The notes: generated by a model not told the origin, from the sequence alone. DNA of 19,080 nucleotides from an uncultured Sulfurimonas sp. (GCA_937914675.1 CALDOC010000354.1:1-19080); one strand, 5' to 3'; positions 5,932 to 13,619 are shown, counted from the first letter of the stretch. A program made the numbers and translations.

Positions 5932-6783
5932 TTACTCCTTTATATAAATTCCAGTATCTTTTACTTCTATGTTTCTAGCGTCTACGAGCGAGGTAAGAGC
6001 GCGTTTAAACTCTTTTTTGCTTAAACCAAATGCGTCTTTGATTAAGTCCGCGTCGCTTTTGTAATTATAGGGCATGATTCCCTTGTTTTCTTTTAGCAAA
6101 GATAAGATTTTCTCATCGGTCGAGCCACTCTTTTTAGTGCCTGGTTTTCTTAAAGTAAGGTCGATGTTTCCATCTTTTCTTATAGTTTTAACGTATGCCG
6201 TTCTTTCATCGCCAAGATTTATAGTCTCAAAAATCTCATTGTGATAAATTAGCCCTTCGTATTTGTCATCCACTATGCATTTAAAACCTAGTGGGGTTTT
6301 AGAAATCACTAGAATTTTCGCTTCTTTGTTTGGAGCTAAATTTTTAATGCGCTTTTCAAAGAAATCGCCAAGTTTTTCAGTTCCCACAAGTCTATGCGTT
6401 CGTTCGTCATAGATAACCTTCAAGAATCTTTTTTCTCCCACGACGAAGGGAGTTTTTTGAAACATATTTGGAACAAGCAAGTCTTTTGCCAAGCCCCAGT
6501 TCATAAACGCGCCAAATGGAGCGGTGTCGACCACTTCAAAAAGCGCAAATTCATTTAACTTTGCAGTTGGCGTGAGGGTAGTCGCTATGAGTCTATCTTC
6601 CGAATCGGTGTATAAAAACACTTCTATCAGCGAGTCCTCAATCATCTCGTCCGTGACGAAAGATTGCGGGAGAAGCACGTCGTTGCCATCCTGCGCCATA
6701 ATAAACACGCCATGAGGCGTATGTCTATCAACTCTAAGAGTATTCATTAATCCTAGTTCTAAAAAGTAACTTTGTTCTTTCAT
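5932..6783 (-). CDS. cvfB: CvfB-like S1 RNA-binding protein (YitL family)
   Basis: A 283-aa cytoplasmic protein with the architecture of CvfB (conserved virulence factor B): S1/OB-like beta modules in the N-terminal two thirds (for example the module around residues 150-213 with GFKCIVDDKYEGLIYHNEI and DGNIDLTLRKPG) and a C-terminal winged helix (about 222-283) with DADLIKDAFGLSKKEFKRAL, which matches the FG(M/L)SKK.FK.A signature of the family. CvfB proteins bind RNA; in staphylococci the family affects expression of virulence genes, while here a general post-transcriptional role is more likely. It is the first gene of a two-gene minus-strand unit. A TGATATAAT extended -10 lies about 40 nt upstream (6824-6832). 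Confidence 0.85.
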   Translation of the reverse strand: MKEQSYFLELGLMNTLRVDRHTPHGVFIMAQDGNDVLLPQSFVTDEMIEDSLIEVFLYTDSEDRLIATTLTPTAKLNEFALFEVVDTAPFGAFMNWGLAKDLLVPNMFQKTPFVVGEKRFLKVIYDERTHRLVGTEKLGDFFEKRIKNLAPNKEAKILVISKTPLGFKCIVDDKYEGLIYHNEIFETINLGDERTAYVKTIRKDGNIDLTLRKPGTKKSGSTDEKILSLLKENKGIMPYNYKSDADLIKDAFGLSKKEFKRALTSLVDARNIEVKDTGIYIKE

Positions 6784-6823
6784 TGGTTATTCCGTTATTT
6801 AAAATATCTGTATACGTGATGAC

Positions 6824-6832
6824 ATTATATCA
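6824..6832 (-). promoter_or_regulatory. Extended -10 promoter of cvfB
   Basis: The minus strand reads TGATATAAT (revcomp of 6824-6832): a consensus -10 with the TGn extension. The expected start of transcription is near 6817, giving a leader of about 33 nt before the ATG at 6783. The same 9-mer recurs at two other promoters in this window. Confidence 0.6.
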
Positions 6833-6841
6833 AAGAATCTG

Positions 6842-6865
6842 GGCTCCATCGTTCGATCTTGAGCC
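6842..6865. repeat. GC-rich interrupted palindrome between cvfB and rpsL
   Basis: GGCTC (6842-6846) pairs with GAGCC (6861-6865) and inside it ATCG (6848-6851) pairs with CGAT (6854-6857). It is a GC-rich island in an AT-rich divergent spacer. It overlaps the -35 region of the cvfB promoter, so an operator is possible; no regulator family is recognised. Confidence 0.4.
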
Positions 6866-6949
6866 GCGTCTAGTTGAAGTGATCTAAAATAATTAAACAC
6901 TCCTTAAAATAAGCTAATTTTAATTACAATTTATGTATTATTCCGTGTC

Positions 6950-6976
6950 TATAATACTCTATACTATTAGAGTGTT
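6950..6976 (+). promoter_or_regulatory. rpsL promoter -10 and leader hairpin
   Basis: TATAAT at 6950-6955 lies 57 nt upstream of the rpsL start and is the best promoter candidate for the ribosomal cluster. It is overlapped by an inverted repeat, ACTCTA (6956-6961) / TAGAGT (6968-6973), extendable to 6953-6976 with one wobble pair, which would form the very start of the leader RNA. Confidence 0.5.
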
Positions 6977-7012
6977 AAATTCTACTGGAAAATTAAGTAA
7001 ATAAGGAATTGT

Positions 7013-7393
7013 ATGCCTACAATCAATCAACTGATTCGTAATGAGCGTAAACGCGTGGTTAAAAAATCAAAATCACCGGCGCTTGTTGGATGTCCACAGC
7101 GTCGTGGCGTTTGTACTCGTGTTTATACGACTACGCCAAAAAAACCTAACTCGGCTTTAAGAAAAGTCGCAAAAGTTAGATTAACTTCTGGTTTTGAAGT
7201 TATTTCATATATCGGTGGTGAGGGCCATAATCTTCAAGAACACTCAATCGTACTTGTACGTGGTGGTCGTATTAAAGATTTACCTGGTGTTAAGTATCAC
7301 ATCGTTCGTGGCGCTTTAGATACCGCTGGCGTTGCTAATCGTACTGTCGCTCGTTCTAAATACGGAACTAAAAAAGCTAAAGTTAAAAAATAA
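7013..7393 (+). CDS. rpsL: 30S ribosomal protein S12
   Basis: S12 is part of the decoding centre of the small subunit and controls tRNA selection accuracy. The 126-aa sequence is near-identical in character to the family: PTINQLIRN start, CPQRRGVCTRVYTTTPKKPNSALRK, SYIGGEGHNLQEHS and RGALDTAGVANRTVARSKYG. K43 and K88, the lysines at which streptomycin-resistance substitutions usually occur, are the ordinary sensitive-type residues. AAGGAA (7003-7008) precedes the ATG by 4 nt. It is the first gene of the rpsL-rpsG-fusA cluster. Arginine codons here are largely CGT, unlike the AGA-rich neighbours, as expected for a highly expressed gene. Confidence 0.98.
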   Translation: MPTINQLIRNERKRVVKKSKSPALVGCPQRRGVCTRVYTTTPKKPNSALRKVAKVRLTSGFEVISYIGGEGHNLQEHSIVLVRGGRIKDLPGVKYHIVRGALDTAGVANRTVARSKYGTKKAKVKK

Positions 7394-7413
7394 TTTTACA
7401 AGAAGTAATTACG

Positions 7414-7453
7414 CAAATTTGTTTTAACAAATTTGGTATCGGCATTTAGTGCC
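7414..7453 (+). promoter_or_regulatory. Structured rpsL-rpsG intercistronic region
   Basis: CAAATTTGTT (7414-7423) and AACAAATTTG (7426-7435) form a 10-bp AT-rich inverted repeat, followed by a short GGCA (7441-7444) / TGCC (7450-7453) hairpin. In E. coli the equivalent S12-S7 spacer folds into the target by which S7 represses its own translation; whether that holds here is inference. Confidence 0.4.
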
Positions 7454-7540
7454 AGAAAAACGTTCAATAGCTACAGGATAAATTTTAAGTAATTTATTTT
7501 GAGTAAATTTGAAAAAATTGAAGAATAAGGAAAATTCTAT

Positions 7541-8008
7541 ATGAGAAGAAGAAAAGCCCCGACTCGTCCAGTTATGCCAGATCCAGTTTATGGAAGCAAA
7601 GTTTTGACGAAGTTTATAAATAAAGTAATGTATGATGGTAAAAAATCAACAGCTGAAAAAATCATTTACAGCGCAATGGATATCATTAGCTCTCGTGGTG
7701 AAAAATCAGGCATAGATACTTTTAATGAAGCTATTGACAATGTTAAACCAATTATTGAAGTAAAAAGTCGCCGTGTTGGTGGTGCTACTTACCAAGTTCC
7801 AGTAGAAGTGCGCCCTGTACGTCAACTATCATTAGCTATTAGATGGTTAATTGACTCTTCTCGTAAAAGAAATGAGAGAACAATGGCTGAAAAATTGGCA
7901 AATGAATTAATGGACGCGTCATCAGATAAAGGTAACGCGTTTAAGAAAAAAGAAGATACTTACAGAATGGCGGAAGCTAATAAAGCGTTCGCTCATTATC
8001 GTTGGTAA
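7541..8008 (+). CDS. rpsG: 30S ribosomal protein S7
   Basis: S7 nucleates assembly of the 3' major (head) domain of 16S rRNA and lines the exit site. The 155-aa product starts MRRRKAPTRPVMPDPVYGS and contains the conserved GGATYQVPVEVRP, LAIRWLIDSSRKR and MAEANKAFAHYRW segments; the length is the family norm. AAGGAA (7527-7532) lies 8 nt before the ATG. It is 147 nt after rpsL and 136 nt before fusA; both spacers are unusually long for a tight ribosomal operon and contain inverted repeats that may serve regulation. There is no sign of truncation. Confidence 0.98.
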   Translation: MRRRKAPTRPVMPDPVYGSKVLTKFINKVMYDGKKSTAEKIIYSAMDIISSRGEKSGIDTFNEAIDNVKPIIEVKSRRVGGATYQVPVEVRPVRQLSLAIRWLIDSSRKRNERTMAEKLANELMDASSDKGNAFKKKEDTYRMAEANKAFAHYRW

Positions 8009-8024
8009 TATTCAGGTAACAATG

Positions 8025-8062
8025 TTGGAGTATCATGTTTCACATAACATGAGTCACTCCAA
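8025..8062 (+). repeat. Imperfect hairpin downstream of rpsG
   Basis: TTGGAGT (8025-8031) pairs with ACTCCAA (8056-8062) and, inside, CATGTT (8034-8039) pairs with AACATG (8046-8051), leaving small internal loops. It begins 17 nt after the rpsG stop and has no U-tract after it, so processing, mRNA stability or protein binding are as likely as termination. Confidence 0.45.
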
Positions 8063-8063
8063 T

Positions 8064-8107
8064 GACCTCTTTTTTAAGTAAGAACGCTCTTTTTTAAAAA
8101 AGAGGTC
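8064..8107 (+). repeat. 14-bp perfect hairpin between rpsG and fusA
   Basis: GACCTCTTTTTTAA (8064-8077) is exactly complementary to TTAAAAAAGAGGTC (8094-8107) with a 16-nt loop. It ends 37 nt before the fusA start. The U-run lies inside the stem rather than after it, so it is not a standard terminator; it could set the fusA dosage or protect transcript ends after cleavage. Confidence 0.5.
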
Positions 8108-8144
8108 CAACTCTATAAACAAATAACTTTAAGGCATTGACACA

Positions 8145-10232
8145 ATGGCAAGATCACATAAACTAGAAGACGTAAGAAATATCGGTATCGCCGCGCATAT
8201 CGATGCAGGTAAAACAACGGCAACGGAAAGAATTTTATTCTATACGGGACGTGAGCATAAGATTGGTGAAGTACATGATGGCGCCGCAACGATGGACTGG
8301 ATGGAACAAGAACAAGAAAGAGGCATCACTATTACTTCCGCCGCGACTACTTGTGAGTGGGATGGTAAGCAAATTAACATTATAGACACTCCGGGACACG
8401 TTGATTTTACTATTGAAGTTGAACGTTCGATGCGCGTTCTTGATGGCGCCGTTTCAGTGTTCTGCGCGGTTGGCGGTGTTCAACCTCAATCAGAAACAGT
8501 TTGGAGACAAAGAAATCGTTATAAAGTTCCTTCAATTGTTTTTGTTAACAAAATGGACAGAACAGGCGCGGATTTTTACGAAGTTGAGCGTCAAATTCGT
8601 GACCGTTTAAAAGGTAACCCAGTTCCTATCCAATTACCTATTGGCGCAGAAGCGGAGTTTGATGGTGTTATCGACCTTGTTAAGATGAAAGCGATTGTTT
8701 GGGATAAAGACGCAGCTATGGGTTCTAACTACCATGTTGAAGAGATTCCTGCAAACTTACAAGATAGAGCTGATGAGTATAGAGAAAAAATGCTTGAGTC
8801 TTTATCTGAAGTTGATGGTAATGAAGAGTTTGCAGAAAGATTTTTAGAAGGTGAAGAAATTTCAGAAGAAGAAGTTTCAGCGGCTATAAAAGCGGCTACG
8901 CTTGGTATGGCAATTGTTCCTATGACTTGTGGTACGGCCTTTAAAAACAAAGGTATTCAAACTCTGCTTGACGCCGTTGTCGCTTACCTTCCATCTCCGA
9001 ATGAGTGTGCGCCAATAACTGGTTCAATGATGGATGATGAAGAAATTCACGTAGCGGTTCCATCTACAAATGAGGGTGATTTTGCAGCGTTGGCATTTAA
9101 AATAATGACTGACCCGTTTGTTGGGGTATTGACTTTTATTCGTGTTTATCGTGGTTCATTAGAAGCGGGTTCATTTGTTCATAACACTACTAAAGACAAA
9201 AAAGAGAGAATAGGCCGTATAGTAAAAATGCATGCTATTAAGCGTGAAGAAGTTAAAGAGATCTATGCAGGTGAAATCGGTGCCGTTGTTGGTCTTAAGT
9301 CGACTACAACTGGAGACACTTTAGTAATTGGCGAAAAAGTAATATTAGAGAGAATGGATTTCCCTGAGCCAGTTATCTCTGTTGCAGTTGAGCCAAAAAC
9401 TAAAGCTGACCAAGAAAAAATGGGTATCGCTTTAAGCAAACTTGCCGCTGAAGATCCTTCTTTTAGAGTAAATACTGACGAAGAAACTGGTCAAACCATT
9501 ATTTCAGGAATGGGTGAGTTACACCTTGAAATTCTTGTAGATAGAATGAAAAGAGAATTCTCCGTTGAGGCTGAAGTTGGCGCTCCACAAGTTTCTTACC
9601 GCGAGTCAATTAAAGAAAAAGTTAATCAAGAGTACAAATACGCTAAACAATCAGGTGGACGCGGCGCTTTTGGACATGTTTATCTTACTGTTTCTCCCGG
9701 TGAAGCTGGTACTGGATTTGTATTTCACAATGAAATCAAAGGTGGTTCCGTTCCTAAAGAATATATTCCAGCAGTTGAAAAAGGCTGTAAAGAGTCTATG
9801 GCTGGCGGCGTTCTCGCTGGTTACCCAATGGAAGACATCGACGTTGTTCTTTATGACGGTTCATACCATGAAGTCGATTCAAATGAGATGGCGTTTAAAC
9901 TTGCGGCGGCAATGGGTTTCAAAGAAGCTTGTAGAAAAGCGAAACCTTCGATCTTAGAGCCAATGATGAAAGTTGAAGTTGAAGTTCCTGAGGATTACAT
10001 GGGCGACGTTATCGGTGACCTTAACCGTCGTCGTGGACAAATTAGCAACATGGGCGACCGTTCAGGCAACAAAATCGTTGACGCGTTTGTTCCTCTTGCT
10101 GAAATGTTTGGTTATTCAACCGACTTACGTTCGGCAACTCAAGGACGCGCTACGTACTCAATGGAATTCGATCACTATGAAGAAGTTCCAAGAAACGTAT
10201 CTGAAGAGATTCAGAAAAAACGTAACGGTTAA
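8145..10232 (+). CDS. fusA: Elongation factor G
   Basis: EF-G is the GTPase that moves tRNAs and mRNA through the ribosome after peptide bond formation and, with RRF, splits ribosomes. The 695-aa protein is full length. The G domain is intact: P-loop AHIDAGKTT (residues 17-25), switch I RGITI (59-63), DTPGH (81-85) and NKMD (135-138). Domain II, III, IV and V motifs follow (for example GMGELHLEI, QSGGRGAFGHV and YMGDVIGDLNRRRGQ). A weak AAGG lies about 10 nt before the ATG. Synonymous codon use is of the highly expressed type. It closes the cluster; a strong hairpin follows, and tuf is not next to it. Confidence 0.98.
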   Translation: MARSHKLEDVRNIGIAAHIDAGKTTATERILFYTGREHKIGEVHDGAATMDWMEQEQERGITITSAATTCEWDGKQINIIDTPGHVDFTIEVERSMRVLDGAVSVFCAVGGVQPQSETVWRQRNRYKVPSIVFVNKMDRTGADFYEVERQIRDRLKGNPVPIQLPIGAEAEFDGVIDLVKMKAIVWDKDAAMGSNYHVEEIPANLQDRADEYREKMLESLSEVDGNEEFAERFLEGEEISEEEVSAAIKAATLGMAIVPMTCGTAFKNKGIQTLLDAVVAYLPSPNECAPITGSMMDDEEIHVAVPSTNEGDFAALAFKIMTDPFVGVLTFIRVYRGSLEAGSFVHNTTKDKKERIGRIVKMHAIKREEVKEIYAGEIGAVVGLKSTTTGDTLVIGEKVILERMDFPEPVISVAVEPKTKADQEKMGIALSKLAAEDPSFRVNTDEETGQTIISGMGELHLEILVDRMKREFSVEAEVGAPQVSYRESIKEKVNQEYKYAKQSGGRGAFGHVYLTVSPGEAGTGFVFHNEIKGGSVPKEYIPAVEKGCKESMAGGVLAGYPMEDIDVVLYDGSYHEVDSNEMAFKLAAAMGFKEACRKAKPSILEPMMKVEVEVPEDYMGDVIGDLNRRRGQISNMGDRSGNKIVDAFVPLAEMFGYSTDLRSATQGRATYSMEFDHYEEVPRNVSEEIQKKRNG

Positions 10233-10246
10233 TATTGATTAACCCC

Positions 10247-10271
10247 GATACTTTCACTTTGTGAAAGTATC
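10247..10271 (+). terminator. Hairpin after fusA, probable terminator
   Basis: GATACTTTCAC (10247-10257), loop TTT, GTGAAAGTATC (10261-10271): an 11-bp perfect stem 15 nt after the fusA stop. The following sequence ATTCTCTCATTTA is only moderately U-rich, so it is likely but not a textbook intrinsic terminator. Confidence 0.65.
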
Positions 10272-10315
10272 ATTCTCTCATTTATAAGCTATAAATCCGC
10301 ATAATTAAAATTATT

Positions 10316-10324
10316 TGATATAAT
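10316..10324 (+). promoter_or_regulatory. Extended -10 promoter (TGATATAAT)
   Basis: TGATATAAT lies 22 nt upstream of the ATG at 10347, separating the secreted-protein gene from the str cluster. It is identical to the boxes before cvfB and the pgbA-like gene. Confidence 0.6.
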
Positions 10325-10346
10325 ACAAATAAAAATAGGCAATATA

Positions 10347-11012
10347 ATGAAAAAAATAATTTTCATCACTTTTTTTGCAACAATATTACTCGCTCACAAT
10401 CCAAAAGTTTATTCAGCGCTAGGCGACGTTATATATGACAACGTCAATAAAATCTCTAAATTGGAAGATATACAGCAGTATGAAATTTATAGCGATAAGA
10501 TAGCGCAATATAGATATGACGTAGAAAATACAAAAATTTATGGTTTGGCTATTGAAGCGGGCGATACGAATATAGATAAAAAAGAGTATTTAAACAAATT
10601 ACGAACGCTTTCACAAAGTAATGACTTTTTCATTCGCAGCGTAAAAAGAAAATTTAAAACTTCACTTGAAGAAGAGGATAGTTTACTCTTTTCTAAATTA
10701 ATCAATAGTGGATTATTAGATACGAAAGCTAACAAAGATGAGATAATTAATTACTATTTTTCCCATGTTGAAGATATAAACGCTTCTGGAGTAATTCAAA
10801 CTTATTTGGATAATGACGCAAAGTTGAGAGCTAAAAAAGAGGCTCAGAGAAAACTTTATAAAACGAAACAAATGAAAGAAGAAGAGAGAATTGCAAGAAT
10901 TAGAAAAATTGATAAAGAAAAGCAAGCGGAGTTAGAGAAAAAACTTGAAGACGAAGTGGTTAGAAAAAAACTTGAAATAAGAGAAAATCAAAAAAACGAG
11001 TTATTTAAGTAG
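10347..11012 (+). CDS. Secreted coiled-coil protein of unknown function
   Basis: I do not recognise a family. The 221-aa product begins with a clear Sec signal (MKKIIFITFFATILLA, then HNPKVYSA), so it is exported to the periplasm or beyond. Residues about 25-155 look mixed helical; from about 156 to the end the sequence is nearly all K, E, R, Q and L/I (for example RIARIRKIDKEKQAELEKKL), a long charged helix or coiled coil. There are no cysteines, lipobox or membrane segment after the signal. It has its own TGATATAAT promoter and is flanked by the fusA hairpin and the converging bpt gene, whose stop lies 2 bp away, so it is monocistronic. It may be a structural or binding partner in the envelope; no more can be said. 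Confidence 0.8.
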   Translation: MKKIIFITFFATILLAHNPKVYSALGDVIYDNVNKISKLEDIQQYEIYSDKIAQYRYDVENTKIYGLAIEAGDTNIDKKEYLNKLRTLSQSNDFFIRSVKRKFKTSLEEEDSLLFSKLINSGLLDTKANKDEIINYYFSHVEDINASGVIQTYLDNDAKLRAKKEAQRKLYKTKQMKEEERIARIRKIDKEKQAELEKKLEDEVVRKKLEIRENQKNELFK

Positions 11013-11014
11013 AA

Positions 11015-11731
11015 TCATTCCTTCCATGTATATTCTTCATATTCCGTTGGTCTTCCTTGGAGAGTAAGGTATGGTTTGTACTGCGCCTTATAAGATAGTG
11101 AATCGCACTCTTTTACGTAGTAGCCAAGATAGACCCACTTTTTCTTGCTTTGGATGGTTATCTCAATCTGTTGGTAAAGAGACAACTTTCCAAGCGAATA
11201 CGAACCATAGTCGGGGTCATAGTAAAAATAGATTGACGATATGCCATCTTCAAGCACGTCTATTAAATCCACGGCTATTAATTTATCTTCATCAAAGTAT
11301 AAAATTTCTTTTCCAAAGTCGCTGTGTCCACTAACAAAAGACTCATAATAGTGTTCAGGAGTGGCTTCATGGTATTCCCACTCTTTTTTATCTTTCATGT
11401 GAAGATGATATTTTTTAAATAGGTCTAAATGAGTTCGAGTGAGAGTTGGCGTTTGCATATAGCTTTTAAAAGAGGACGCTTTTTTTATAACGCGTCTTAC
11501 TGATTTTGTAAATTTAAAGTTTACTGCGTCTATTTTAACGCTTTGGCATTCATGACACGTATCGCAAATAGGTCTAAAATACATCTTTCCAAAACGTCTA
11601 AAACCACGTTCAATTAAGTTTTGACAATCATCTACGGAACTATTGTCAATGACTTTATAGTGAGTTGATTGCGTATTTCCCTTTATATAGGAGCAATTAT
11701 CATTTAGAGCAAATTCTTTAAGTAGATTCAT
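11015..11731 (-). CDS. bpt: Aspartate/glutamate leucyltransferase (bacterial protein transferase)
   Basis: A 238-aa R-transferase family protein, the bacterial relative of eukaryotic ATE1. It transfers leucine from Leu-tRNA to N-terminal Asp or Glu of proteins, marking them for ClpS/ClpAP degradation (N-degron pathway). The N-terminal domain shows GFRRFGKMYFRPICDTCHEC (residues 43-62) with a cysteine cluster C56/C59/C62 plus C13; the C-terminal GNAT-like half contains SSIYFYYDPDYGSYSLGKLS and WVYLGYYV, both diagnostic. The length is normal. Some databases name this ate; leucyl specificity is inferred from the bacterial subgroup. It is divergent from the small membrane-protein gene and has only a weak AAAGAAA-type ribosome site. 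Confidence 0.9.
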   Translation of the reverse strand: MNLLKEFALNDNCSYIKGNTQSTHYKVIDNSSVDDCQNLIERGFRRFGKMYFRPICDTCHECQSVKIDAVNFKFTKSVRRVIKKASSFKSYMQTPTLTRTHLDLFKKYHLHMKDKKEWEYHEATPEHYYESFVSGHSDFGKEILYFDEDKLIAVDLIDVLEDGISSIYFYYDPDYGSYSLGKLSLYQQIEITIQSKKKWVYLGYYVKECDSLSYKAQYKPYLTLQGRPTEYEEYTWKE

Positions 11732-11782
11732 ATCGTGATTTTGACATAATTTCTTTTACAATAAGATAATAAAGGCTCGGAA

Positions 11783-12091
11783 ATGAATTTTTTTTCTAAA
11801 CATAAAACCAATATTTTTAGAGCTCTTGGAATTTTGATGTTTTTGATCGCTTTAGTAGTCCATTTTTGGAGAATTCCGCAAGAGGGACTTACTGAAAATG
11901 AGATGGCGGCCATAAACGTTGCCAGAATGGAAGCGAAGGTTTCTGGCAAAAGGGTTGGCACTGAAAAACCAACAACGTTCGATTCTTCAATATTGAAAGA
12001 AAATCAAGAAAAACAGCTAGAATATTTAACCATACTGGCAATGATTTTTGGTTTGGGCTTTTTAGGATACAGCTTCATTCAAAAAGGTTGA
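11783..12091 (+). CDS. Small two-helix membrane protein, unknown function
   Basis: A 102-aa protein not recognised as a known family. Two membrane helices are evident, at about residues 12-30 (FRALGILMFLIALVVHFW) and 80-98 (YLTILAMIFGLGFLGYSFI), joined by a charged, probably helical loop of about 50 residues (GLTENEMAAINVARMEAKV...). The start ATG follows GGCTCGGAA, a modest ribosome site. It is divergent from bpt with 51 nt between the genes and sits 76 nt upstream of dnaB on the same strand, so read-through into dnaB is possible although a weak hairpin and a -10-like box lie between. An inner-membrane location with both ends on the same side is inferred. Confidence 0.75.
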   Translation: MNFFSKHKTNIFRALGILMFLIALVVHFWRIPQEGLTENEMAAINVARMEAKVSGKRVGTEKPTTFDSSILKENQEKQLEYLTILAMIFGLGFLGYSFIQKG

Positions 12092-12098
12092 TAAAGCT

Positions 12099-12148
12099 AA
12101 GTCATGCAAAAGTTTATTGACTTGGTTTAATTTAACATGCGCTAAAAT
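12099..12148 (+). promoter_or_regulatory. Short hairpin and -10-like box before dnaB
   Basis: AAGTCA (12099-12104) / TGACTT (12118-12123) is a 6-bp inverted repeat just after the membrane-protein gene, and TAAAAT (12143-12148) is a possible -10 ending 19 nt before the dnaB start. Both are weak signals. Confidence 0.3.
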
Positions 12149-12167
12149 GAACCTAAAAAGGTAAAAC

Positions 12168-13619
12168 TTGCAAGACAACCTATACAACCTCGCGTTTGAA
12201 AGAAGTATTTTAAGTTCAATAGTTTTTGAACCTAGTCAGTTTGACGAACTTAGCGTTGCGCTCAAGAAGGATGATTTTTATCTTCCAGCCCATCAAGACA
12301 TATTTAAAATCATGCTTTTGCTTTTTCAAAAAGATCAGCCAATAGATGAAGAGTTTATAAAAAAAGAGCTTATTAAGATCAAAAAGTTCGATGAGCAGGT
12401 TTTGCTTGAGATACTCTCGGCAAACCCCATCTCAAACACGAAAGCTTATGTCGATGAGATAAAAGACAAATCGCTTAAGCGTCATCTACTAGCGCTTACC
12501 ACTGAGATAAAAAGAGTGACCGTTGAAGAGGATTTGCCATCCGCCGAAGTGATTGACATCGTTGAGAAAAAACTTTATGAAATCACTCAAGACAATCAAA
12601 CCAGCGACTTTAAAGACGCTCACAAAATGACGTATGACACGATGGAATACATCAAAGAGATGAAATCGCGTGGCAACAGCGTGCTTGTTGGCGTTGACAC
12701 GGGTTACGCGGAGCTTAACAAAATGACTACTGGTTTTGGCAAGGGCGATTTGATTATCATCGCCGCTCGTCCCGCCATGGGAAAAACTTCGTTTATTTTA
12801 AACACCGTAAACTCCATTATTTTACAAGGCAAAGGGGTGGCTTTTTTCTCGCTAGAGATGCCCGCTGAACAGTTGATGTTGCGTTTGCTCTCCATACAAA
12901 CTTCCATCCCGCTTCAAAAGCTCCGCGTAGGCGATATGAACGACGACCAATGGGGTTCTTTAAACGGCGCGATTGACAGAATGAACAGCGTTAAATTGTT
13001 TGTGGACGACCAAGGGAGCATCAACATCAATCAACTCCGTTCCAAACTCAGAAAACTGAAAAATCAACATCCCGAAATAGAGATCGCCGTAATTGACTAC
13101 CTTCAAATCATGCAAGGAGTCGGCAACCAAGATAGACACTTGCAAGTCTCTGAAATCTCTCGTGGGCTTAAGCTGTTGGCTCGTGAGCTTGAGATGCCCG
13201 TTGTGGCTCTTTCACAGTTAAATCGTGGACTAGAAGCTCGCGCGGATAAGCGTCCAATGTTAAGCGACATTCGCGAGTCTGGTTCGATTGAGCAAGACGC
13301 GGACATTATCTTGTTTGTGTATCGTGATGACATTTATCTTTACAAAGAAGAAAAAGAGGCTGAGAAAAAAGCCAAGGCCGAGGGCAAAGAGTACGTTTCC
13401 ACGTATGTGGAAAAAGAGGAAGAGGACGCCGAGATTATAATAGGAAAACAAAGAAACGGGCCTACTGGTCACATCAAACTCGTTTTTCAAAAAAAGCTCA
13501 CTCGTTTCGTCGACATGCCTTCGTATTCGCATGGAGTTGAAACAGTTTACGAAAACGTAGACACAAGGTCTGCAAACATTGACATAGGTGAGCCTAGCTT
13601 CTCAATGCCAACTCTTTAG
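12168..13619 (+). CDS. dnaB: Replicative DNA helicase DnaB
   Basis: Hexameric 5'-3' helicase that unwinds DNA ahead of the replisome. The 483-aa protein has the N-terminal primase-binding domain (about 1-140), a linker, and the RecA-like ATPase with Walker A ARPAMGKT (200-207), Walker B IAVIDYLQI (306-314), VVALSQLNRGLE (345-356) and GKQRNGPTG (426-434). A charged, Lys/Glu-rich insertion of about 20 residues (near 393-420) lies between YRDDIY and AEIII relative to E. coli DnaB; from memory H. pylori DnaB also carries an insert here. The start is TTG (12168) with AAAGG 6 nt upstream; the resulting MQDNLYNLAFERS is the family start. comEC begins at the next base after its stop. Confidence 0.96.
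   Translation: MQDNLYNLAFERSILSSIVFEPSQFDELSVALKKDDFYLPAHQDIFKIMLLLFQKDQPIDEEFIKKELIKIKKFDEQVLLEILSANPISNTKAYVDEIKDKSLKRHLLALTTEIKRVTVEEDLPSAEVIDIVEKKLYEITQDNQTSDFKDAHKMTYDTMEYIKEMKSRGNSVLVGVDTGYAELNKMTTGFGKGDLIIIAARPAMGKTSFILNTVNSIILQGKGVAFFSLEMPAEQLMLRLLSIQTSIPLQKLRVGDMNDDQWGSLNGAIDRMNSVKLFVDDQGSININQLRSKLRKLKNQHPEIEIAVIDYLQIMQGVGNQDRHLQVSEISRGLKLLARELEMPVVALSQLNRGLEARADKRPMLSDIRESGSIEQDADIILFVYRDDIYLYKEEKEAEKKAKAEGKEYVSTYVEKEEEDAEIIIGKQRNGPTGHIKLVFQKKLTRFVDMPSYSHGVETVYENVDTRSANIDIGEPSFSMPTL

Noticed and set aside
6841..6880. tRNA-like element (GTTCGATC resembling a T-loop)
   Set aside because: There is no acceptor stem, D-arm or anticodon arm; only the local palindrome is supported.
8203..10242. 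Several long open frames inside fusA in other frames
   Set aside because: They are shadows of a highly conserved gene and encode no recognisable domains.
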